DNA from: Paludibacteraceae bacterium | GTDB lineage: Bacteria > Bacteroidota > Bacteroidia > Bacteroidales > Paludibacteraceae | Length of the DNA stretch: 6,164 nucleotides | Reading direction: 5' to 3' | Assembly: GCA_018055865.1 (NCBI GenBank) | Contig: JAGPGR010000121.1 | Coordinates: 1 to 6,164, forward strand | Shown: positions 1 through 3,870 of the stretch, piece after piece | How the letters are laid out: each line of letters begins with the position of its first letter | Numbering within the stretch: the stretch's first letter is position 1 | Made by a program: the position numbers and the translations under genes | Notes under the pieces: model-generated | What the model saw: the letters and a program-made list of their open reading frames with translations, nothing else | Database searches by the model: none | Told to the model about the DNA's origin: nothing

Positions 1-140
1 CCGAAATACTTGAACAGATCGAACATTACAAAAAGGTTGCGATGGGCTGGAAGATAAGCGGTGCCGGTGGCGGTGGTTACCTGATTTTATTCAGCGAAAA
101 ACCGGTAGAAAACGCTATACAGATAAGAATCAGGAGGTGA
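1..140 (+). CDS. GHMP-family sugar kinase, C-terminal end (partial)
   Basis: Only the last 45 complete codons are present, read from base 3 to the TGA at 138-140; the rest lies upstream of the window. The segment WKISGAGGGGYLILF carries the glycine-rich GAGGGG motif typical of the C-terminal domain of GHMP kinases (galactokinase, mevalonate kinase, heptose-7-phosphate kinase HddA, the fucokinase half of FKP). These enzymes transfer phosphate from ATP to a sugar or related substrate in the cytoplasm. The remaining tail is short and basic (ending IQIRIRR). Its position 77 bases upstream of gmd suggests a role in making a nucleotide sugar for the same glycan. Candidate substrates are a manno-heptose 7-phosphate or a free sugar such as fucose; the visible part cannot decide between them. 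The family call is firm, the substrate unknown. Confidence 0.8.
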   Translation, partial: EILEQIEHYKKVAMGWKISGAGGGGYLILFSEKPVENAIQIRIRR

Positions 141-146
141 CCCCTT

Positions 147-195
147 GAGTTCGGAGTTCTGAGTTCTGAGTTCTGAAAGCTGACCACTAACCGCT
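147..195 (+). repeat. heptanucleotide tandem array 1 (GAGTTCT)
   Basis: Seven consecutive 7-base units in one register: gagttcg, gagttct three times, then the decayed gaaagct, gaccact and aaccgct. The array starts 6 bases after the stop of the kinase gene and ends where the A-rich leader of gmd begins. The unit contains TGA across each junction, and because 7 is not a multiple of 3 the + strand gets stops in all three frames. The same unit, strand and length recur at 3026-3074. Seen directly; function unknown. Confidence 0.9.
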
Positions 196-217
196 AAAAA
201 TATAAATAGATAAAATT
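196..217 (+). promoter_or_regulatory. A-rich translation leader of gmd
   Basis: The 22 bases before the gmd ATG are almost pure A/T with no Shine-Dalgarno match, as is usual for Bacteroidota genes, where A-rich leaders support initiation. Bases 196-211 match 15 of 16 positions of the segment at the cupin start (3348-3363), the one difference being T versus C. No TAnnTTTG promoter element is seen here, so gmd is probably transcribed from upstream. Confidence 0.45.
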
Positions 218-1294
218 ATGGAAAAAGTAGCATTAATTACCGGTATTACCGGACAGGACGGATCGTATCTGGCTGAATTTCTGATAGAAAAAGGTTATGA
301 AGTTCACGGCATTATTCGCCGTTCGTCGTCATTCAACACCGGAAGGATTGAACACCTGTACCTGGATGAATGGGTGCGGGATATGCATAAGAAAAGACTG
401 GTGAATCTTCATTACGGCGATATGACCGACAGCAGTTCGCTTATTCGGATTATTCAAACTGTGAAACCGGACGAAATATACAACCTGGCAGCTCAGAGTC
501 ACGTAAAAGTGAGTTTTGATGTGCCTGAGTTTACCGCCGAAACGGATGCTGTTGGAACACTTCGGTTGCTGGAAGCGGTGCGTATTCTCGGTCTGGAAAA
601 GAAAACACGAATCTATCAGGCTTCCACTTCAGAATTGTTTGGATTGGTGCAAGAAGTGCCTCAAAAGGAAACAACGCCGTTTTATCCGCGCAGCCCGTAC
701 GGTGTGGCCAAACTCTATGGTTACTGGATTACAAAGAATTATCGTGAGTCATATGGTATGTTTGCAGTGAATGGTATCCTATTTAATCATGAAAGCGAAC
801 GGCGCGGTGAAACTTTCGTAACCCGGAAAATAACCCTGGCAGTAGCCCGAATAGCTCAGGGCATGCAAGAAAAATTATACATGGGCAACATCGACTCCCT
901 GCGCGATTGGGGCTATGCCCGCGATTATGTGGAATGTATGTGGTTGATTCTGCAGCATCCGGAGCCCGAAGATTTTGTGATAGCTACCGGCGAAATGCAT
1001 ACCGTGCGCGAATTTTGTACGCTTGCCTTTGCCGAGGCCGGAATCGACATCAAATGGGAAGGAACTGGAGTGGAAGAAAAGGGTATTGACAAAGCTACCG
1101 GCAGAGTGCTTGTGGAAGTGGACCCGAAATATTTCCGTCCGGCAGAAGTGGAGCAATTGCTGGGCGATCCTACTAAAGCCCGAACGCTTCTCGGCTGGAA
1201 TCCACGGAAAACATCTTTTGAAGAACTGGTGAAACTGATGGTGGAACACGATATGCGATTTGTGAAGAAACTGAAGGTGAGAGCGGAGATGTAA
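218..1294 (+). CDS. gmd: GDP-mannose 4,6-dehydratase
   Basis: Converts GDP-D-mannose to GDP-4-dehydro-6-deoxy-D-mannose with bound NADP(H), the first step to GDP-L-fucose and GDP-rhamnose, in the cytoplasm. The 358-residue product is an extended short-chain dehydrogenase close to full family length. It has the nucleotide-binding GxxGxxG at residues 9-15 (GITGQDG), the RRSSSFNT segment at 34-41, the catalytic Thr137 and Glu139 in STSEL, and the Tyr161/Lys165 pair in [10 protein letters not shown]. These correspond to Thr132, Glu134, Tyr156 and Lys160 of E. coli Gmd at a constant offset of five. The GDP-sugar-binding stretch [15 protein letters not shown] (191-205) and the C-terminal [17 protein letters not shown] are intact. 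The ATG is supported by the standard N-terminus immediately before the Rossmann motif. Its usual partner fcl is downstream but separated by the GxxExxY gene. A GDP-manno-heptose dehydratase is a less likely alternative. Confidence 0.97.
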   Translation: MEKVALITGITGQDGSYLAEFLIEKGYEVHGIIRRSSSFNTGRIEHLYLDEWVRDMHKKRLVNLHYGDMTDSSSLIRIIQTVKPDEIYNLAAQSHVKVSFDVPEFTAETDAVGTLRLLEAVRILGLEKKTRIYQASTSELFGLVQEVPQKETTPFYPRSPYGVAKLYGYWITKNYRESYGMFAVNGILFNHESERRGETFVTRKITLAVARIAQGMQEKLYMGNIDSLRDWGYARDYVECMWLILQHPEPEDFVIATGEMHTVREFCTLAFAEAGIDIKWEGTGVEEKGIDKATGRVLVEVDPKYFRPAEVEQLLGDPTKARTLLGWNPRKTSFEELVKLMVEHDMRFVKKLKVRAEM

Positions 1295-1308
1295 TTTTAT
1301 TATTTATT

Positions 1309-1393
1309 AACACAAGTATCACAAGTTGAAGACCACAAGTTTCACAAATTACTTGTGTCACTTGTGCTTGTATTCCCTTGTGAAACTTGTGTT
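1309..1393. repeat. ACTTGTG repeat array upstream of the GxxExxY gene (head-to-head inverted repeat)
   Basis: Copies of CACAAGT (reverse orientation) start at 1311, 1320, 1334 and 1343 (the last is CACAAAT). Copies of ACTTGTG (forward) start at 1351, 1360, 1376 (CCTTGTG) and 1385. In each orientation they come as doublets whose members start exactly 9 bases apart; doublets start 23 or 25 bases apart. The switch of orientation at 1350 makes the block a large inverted repeat. Its outer arms, 1309-1325 and 1377-1393, are 17 bases with one mismatch. The block fills most of the gap between gmd and the next start codon. Confidence 0.9.
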
Positions 1394-1414
1394 AAAGAAA
1401 ATAAAAATAAGATT

Positions 1415-1795
1415 ATGCATGAGAACGAAATAGCTAAAATAGTTTTTGATACCGTTGTCAAAATTCACAAGAAATTAGGTCCCGGATTATTGGAAAGTGC
1501 TTATGAAAAATGCTTAATTTATGAATTAAGGAAGCAGGGATTATTCATTGAAAATCAGGTTGTTTTACCACTCAGATATGATGATATCATTATTGATGAC
1601 GGTTATCGGCTCGACGTATTGGTCGAAAATAAAGTAATTCTGGAACTAAAAGCAGTTTTGGAAGTAAATGATATTTTTAAAGCACAACTTTTAACGTATT
1701 TGAAATTATCAGGGTGCAAACTCGGTCTGCTGATCAATTTTAATGTACCCTATATGGGAAAGGGTTTCCAACGCATTATTAACGGGGATCTGTAA
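1415..1795 (+). CDS. GxxExxY family protein with PD-(D/E)XK nuclease fold
   Basis: A 126-residue protein of the GxxExxY family (TIGR04256, PDDEXK_3), whose biological role is not established. The naming motif is G24-L-L-E27-S-A-Y30. Further on are Asp67 in GYRLDVLV, the E77-L-K79 core of the nuclease fold, and Q91-L-L-T-Y95, which matches the QxxxY motif of RecB/Cas4-type nucleases. The set of putative metal-binding and catalytic residues is therefore complete and the frame unbroken. The C-terminus GLLINFNVPYMGKGFQRIING is also typical. I chose the ATG at 1415 because it gives the usual length and a normal N-terminus. An in-frame ATG at 1355 would add 20 residues translated from the ACTTGTG repeats. 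G+C over 1441-1740 is 98 of 300 bases by hand count, against 59 of 120 in two sampled lines of gmd, which suggests a foreign origin. It has no evident role in GDP-fucose synthesis. Confidence 0.92.
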   Translation: MHENEIAKIVFDTVVKIHKKLGPGLLESAYEKCLIYELRKQGLFIENQVVLPLRYDDIIIDDGYRLDVLVENKVILELKAVLEVNDIFKAQLLTYLKLSGCKLGLLINFNVPYMGKGFQRIINGDL

Positions 1796-1821
1796 TCTAC
1801 AGTAATTTATATTATAAAAAA

Positions 1822-1931
1822 ACTCGTGCAACTTGTGAAATACTTGTGCTACTTGTGTTTAAATCCACTTGTGTAACTTGTGTTAAAAAATTCTTGTGTA
1901 ACTTGTGTTAACTCAACTTGTGTAACTTGTA
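1822..1931 (+). repeat. ACTTGTG doublet array downstream of the GxxExxY gene
   Basis: Ten forward copies of ACTTGTG or close variants start at 1822, 1831, 1842, 1851, 1867, 1876, 1892, 1901, 1916 and 1925. They form five doublets with a constant internal offset of 9 bases. Successive doublets start 20, 25, 25 and 24 bases apart, so the higher-order period is about 25. Bases between doublets are A/T-rich (ttaaa-like). All copies share one orientation, unlike the upstream block. The array ends 16 bases before the fcl ATG, so it forms most of the fcl leader. Confidence 0.92.
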
Positions 1932-1947
1932 TTTAAACGAATAATGT

Positions 1948-3027
1948 ATGAATAAATCATCAAAAATATACGTAGCCGGTCATCTCGGGCTGGTTGGTTC
2001 GGCTATTTGGAAAAACCTCGAAAGCAAAGGTTACACCAATCTGATTGGCCGCACATTACAGGAACTCGACCTGATGGATGCTGCGAATGTAGCAGCGTTT
2101 TTCGAAGCAGAAAAGCCGGAATATGTGATTCTGGCTGCAGCTCATGTGGGTGGAATTATTGCTAATAACACCTATCGCGCCGATTTTATTTACAAAAATC
2201 TTCAAATTCAGAATAATGTAATCGGTGAAAGTTTTCGCCATCAGGTAAAAAAACTCGTTTTTCTGGGAAGTACCTGCATTTATCCACGTGAAGCCCCTCA
2301 GCCTATGAAGGAAGATGCGCTGCTCACCGGACAGCTGGAATATACCAACGAACCGTATGCCATTGCCAAAATTGCCGGGCTGAAAATGTGCGAAAGTTTC
2401 AACATTCAGTACGGAACCAATTTTATTGCCGTAATGCCAACCAATCTGTACGGGCCCAATGATAACTTTGACCTGGAAAGAAGCCATGTATTGCCGGCAA
2501 TGATTAGGAAAACATACCTTGCAAAAAACCTGCAACAGGAGAACTGGAAGGCTGTACGTGAAGATCTGAACAAAAGACCTGTAGAAGGATTGGATGGAAA
2601 AGCTTCTGACAAAGAAATCACAACAATGCTGGCTAAATATGGTATTACGAAAGGTCAACTTGAACTTTGGGGTACAGGTGCACCCATGCGTGAGTTTCTG
2701 TGGAGTGAGGAAATGGCCGATGCAACCGTATTTGTGATGGAGAATGTGAATTTTGAAGATTTAATAAAAGATAAAAATGAAATCCGCAACTGCCACATCA
2801 ACATCGGAACCGGAAAGGAAATCAGTATCAAAGATCTTTCGTATCTTGTGAGTAAAACGGTAGGTTATCAGGGCAAGATCCGGTTTGACAGCACCAAGCC
2901 CGACGGAACAATGCGTAAACTCATAGATGTAAGCAAACTCAACGCCCTGGGCTGGAAACATCAAATCGAGATAGAAGAAGGTGTGAAGAGGTTGTTTGAA
3001 TGGTACGTGGCGGGTTTATCGCTCTGA
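1948..3027 (+). CDS. fcl: GDP-L-fucose synthase (GDP-4-keto-6-deoxymannose 3,5-epimerase/4-reductase)
   Basis: Epimerises and reduces the product of Gmd to GDP-L-fucose using NADPH, in the cytoplasm. It is an extended short-chain dehydrogenase with the cofactor motif GHLGLVG at residues 11-17 and the active-site stretch G107-S108-T109-C110-I-Y-P. Tyr137 and Lys141 lie in EPYAIAK, and His180 in ERSHVLPA. These match Ser107, Cys109, Tyr136, Lys140 and His179 of E. coli Fcl at a constant offset of one. WGTGAPMREFLW (241-252) is the conserved substrate-loop region. At 359 residues it exceeds the E. coli enzyme because of an insert around 194-238, which I associate with Bacteroidota homologues, so it is not an anomaly. 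The ATG at 1948 gives the normal N-terminus; an ATG at 1944 is out of frame and stops at once. The TGA stop is shared with the heptad array starting at 3026, so the last few residues (AGLSL) may have been altered by that repeat. Confidence 0.97.
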   Translation: MNKSSKIYVAGHLGLVGSAIWKNLESKGYTNLIGRTLQELDLMDAANVAAFFEAEKPEYVILAAAHVGGIIANNTYRADFIYKNLQIQNNVIGESFRHQVKKLVFLGSTCIYPREAPQPMKEDALLTGQLEYTNEPYAIAKIAGLKMCESFNIQYGTNFIAVMPTNLYGPNDNFDLERSHVLPAMIRKTYLAKNLQQENWKAVREDLNKRPVEGLDGKASDKEITTMLAKYGITKGQLELWGTGAPMREFLWSEEMADATVFVMENVNFEDLIKDKNEIRNCHINIGTGKEISIKDLSYLVSKTVGYQGKIRFDSTKPDGTMRKLIDVSKLNALGWKHQIEIEEGVKRLFEWYVAGLSL

Positions 3028-3074
3028 GTTCTGAAATCTGAAATCTGAGTTCTGAGTTCTGAGTTCTGAGTTCT
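3026..3074 (+). repeat. heptanucleotide tandem array 2 (GAGTTCT), overlapping the fcl stop
   Basis: Seven consecutive heptads in one register: gagttct, gaaatct twice, then gagttct four times, followed by a partial unit gagcaga. The last two bases of the fcl stop codon are the first two bases of the array. It has the same length (49 bases), unit and orientation as the array at 147-195, and the two share a 23-base identical run (154-176 and 3054-3076). On the minus strand the repeat is open in all frames, which creates a spurious reading frame there. Confidence 0.92.
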
Positions 3075-3168
3075 GAGCAGAGTGATTAAATTCATGAAAT
3101 TAGAACGGGACAAGTCATAAGTAAATAGAACTGAATGGATTATCCATCGCTCACTGCTCTTTTTTTTT
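3075..3168 (+). terminator. possible terminator after fcl
   Basis: GAGC-AG-AGTGA at 3075-3085 can pair with TCACTGCTC at 3151-3159 (nine pairs with a two-base bulge), followed at once by nine T residues (3160-3168). A smaller hairpin, ATGGA-TTA-TCCAT (3135-3147), lies inside the loop. The loop of about 65 bases is long for an intrinsic terminator, so the call is tentative. It would end the gmd-fcl transcript and separate it from the cupin. Confidence 0.35.
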
Positions 3169-3317
3169 CTGTAATAAGACAACTAAAAAATAATAGGATG
3201 AAACATCCATGACCGGTGAAAGCATTTCGACACACAATTTGTCACGTTGAATATCGGAAAAAGGATAATTATTTACAACAAAACATTTTTCACAATAACA
3301 AATCAAAGCTCAACATT

Positions 3318-3339
3318 CCCCCTTTAGGGGGTTAGGGGG
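3318..3339. repeat. C5-TTTA-G5-TTA-G5 interspersed repeat or hairpin
   Basis: A CCCCC tract (3318-3322) is followed by two GGGGG tracts (3327-3331 and 3335-3339). The C tract can pair with either G tract, so two alternative hairpins are possible. It stands out in A/T-rich surroundings, 22 bases upstream of the cupin ATG. From memory, similar CCCCCTAACCCCCTAAAGGGGG elements are scattered through many Bacteroidota genomes; a genome search would confirm this. Confidence 0.6.
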
Positions 3340-3347
3340 CAGATATA

Positions 3348-3361
3348 AAAAATATAAACAG
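3348..3361 (+). promoter_or_regulatory. A-rich translation leader of the cupin gene
   Basis: AAAAATATAAACAG runs straight into the ATG at 3362 and, with the start codon's first two bases, matches the gmd leader (196-211) at 15 of 16 positions. There is no Shine-Dalgarno sequence. In gmd the matching segment stops six bases before the ATG, so the spacing to the start differs. Confidence 0.4.
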
Positions 3362-3757
3362 ATGAAAATACTTGATAAAAATCTTCTGGATACCATCACT
3401 GATCAGGCTCAGGAAAGTCCGCGTCTGAGAATGAATTACAATCTGCATGATAACCTTGATGCGAAAGCACAACGGCTTTTCAATGCCTTGGAGCCGGGCA
3501 CGGTGCTGCCAATACACCGACACCGGAATACAGCCGAAACGTATATACTAGTGAGGGGAAAACTGAAAGTGGAGTATTACAACGACAACAAAGAACTGAC
3601 AGACACGGAAATTCTCGATCCGAATGAGGGAAAATTCGGATTGCATGTACCTGTAGGTCAATGGCATACGGTGATTCCGCTCGAATCGGGCACTATGGTT
3701 TTCGAAGTGAAAGATGGACCTTATGCACCTTTTCAACCGGGAGATGTGTTAAATTGA
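3362..3757 (+). CDS. WbuC-like cupin-fold metalloprotein
   Basis: A 131-residue single-domain cupin. Motif 1 is G46-x5-H52-R-H54-x4-E59-x6-G66 (GTVLPIHRHRNTAETYILVRG region). Motif 2 is G93-L-H-V-P97-V-G99-Q-W-H102. His52, His54, Glu59 and His102 would bind a divalent metal. The N-terminal RLRMNYNLHD (21-30) and the C-terminal EVKDGPYAPF resemble the WbuC family, found in O-antigen and exopolysaccharide loci, often with fucose or fucosamine genes. No WbuC reaction is established to my knowledge; sugar isomerase, epimerase or a binding role are all possible for a cupin. It follows fcl after a repeat-rich gap and precedes the sugar transferase by 113 bases. No signal peptide is seen, so it is cytoplasmic. 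The family call is good; the function is unknown. Confidence 0.85.
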   Translation: MKILDKNLLDTITDQAQESPRLRMNYNLHDNLDAKAQRLFNALEPGTVLPIHRHRNTAETYILVRGKLKVEYYNDNKELTDTEILDPNEGKFGLHVPVGQWHTVIPLESGTMVFEVKDGPYAPFQPGDVLN

Positions 3758-3802
3758 CCAATATTTTTTCACATTATTCCAGAAAAATCAGTTGTATTTT
3801 CT

Positions 3803-3810
3803 TAACTTTG
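3803..3810 (+). promoter_or_regulatory. candidate -7 promoter element (TAACTTTG) for the sugar transferase gene
   Basis: An exact match to the Bacteroidota -7 consensus TAnnTTTG, 60 bases upstream of the ATG at 3871. I find no TTTG or TTG at the usual distance for a -33 box (about 3778-3785), so only one of the two elements is supported. If used, transcription would begin near 3815-3820 and start a unit with the transferase and the Wzi-like gene. Confidence 0.45.
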
Positions 3811-3817
3811 AAAGTTA
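3803..3817. promoter_or_regulatory. 15-bp palindrome overlapping the -7 element (operator-like)
   Basis: TAACTTT-G-AAAGTTA has perfect 7-base arms around a central G and covers the whole TAACTTTG element plus the expected start region. Its position would allow a dimeric regulator to block the promoter. No regulator gene is in the window, so this is inference from symmetry and position. Confidence 0.35.
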
Positions 3818-3870
3818 TTTCCATTTGTTTTGATTTACGTCACTTGCACAACTGATTTTAAGTGGACAAT

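Larger units (their letters stand above)
1309..1931 (+). other. candidate repeat-bounded cassette carrying the GxxExxY gene
   Basis: The segment begins with a reverse-oriented ACTTGTG doublet (1311-1326) and ends with a forward one (1916-1931). The outermost 16 bases on each side are therefore terminal inverted repeats, matching at 13 of 16 positions. It lies between gmd and fcl, which are commonly adjacent, and its gene is much more AT-rich than its neighbours. These traits suggest an insertion of about 0.65 kb, but I see no target-site duplication and no transposase. The boundaries and the claim of mobility are inference. Confidence 0.35.
3028..3361. other. 334-base non-coding stretch between fcl and the cupin gene
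   Basis: I see no credible gene in either direction. The stretch holds the rest of heptad array 2, a possible terminator ending in nine T residues (3160-3168), an A/T-rich segment of about 150 bases with nothing I can recognise (3169-3317), the C5/G5 repeat at 3318-3339 and the cupin leader. The only + strand start-to-stop frame I checked there, at 3094, is eight codons. No clear TAnnTTTG promoter was found for the cupin. Confidence 0.6.
3784..3859. repeat. 12-bp inverted repeat flanking the transferase promoter region
   Basis: AAAATCAGTTGT at 3784-3795 and ACAACTGATTTT at 3848-3859 are perfect reverse complements separated by 52 bases. The right arm ends 11 bases before the ATG of the sugar transferase gene. 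Between the arms lies the TAACTTTG element. The pairing is seen directly; whether it acts as an RNA stem in a read-through transcript, a protein-binding pair or recombination arms is unknown. Confidence 0.6.

Noticed and set aside
132..162. AGGAGGTGA at 132-140, an extended match to the anti-Shine-Dalgarno, followed by TTG at 145.
   Set aside because: It encodes the last residues and stop of the kinase, and the TTG frame ends after five codons inside the heptad array. Bacteroidota rarely use such sites, so coincidence is more likely.
1355..1414. An upstream in-frame ATG that would extend the GxxExxY protein by 20 residues.
   Set aside because: The extension is translated repeat sequence, is rich in Val, Cys and Lys with no family resemblance, and the ATG at 1415 gives the normal family length and N-terminus.
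1822..1931. The ACTTGTG array considered as a CRISPR array.
   Set aside because: The units are 7 bases in doublets with gaps of 2 to 9 bases that are themselves similar and A/T-rich. There are no spacers of CRISPR length and no cas genes in view.
2056..2658. A 200-codon open frame on the minus strand.
   Set aside because: It lies wholly within fcl, whose product has all family motifs on the other strand, and its translation resembles nothing I recognise. It is a shadow frame.
3094..3120. A short + strand frame (MKLERDKS) in the fcl-cupin gap.
   Set aside because: It has eight codons and no leader or conserved feature, so there is nothing to support expression.
2961..3182. A minus-strand frame with repeated NSELRTQ-like peptides.
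   Set aside because: The peptide repeat is the reverse complement of the GAGTTCT heptads, which have no stops on that strand. It has no gene-like start context.
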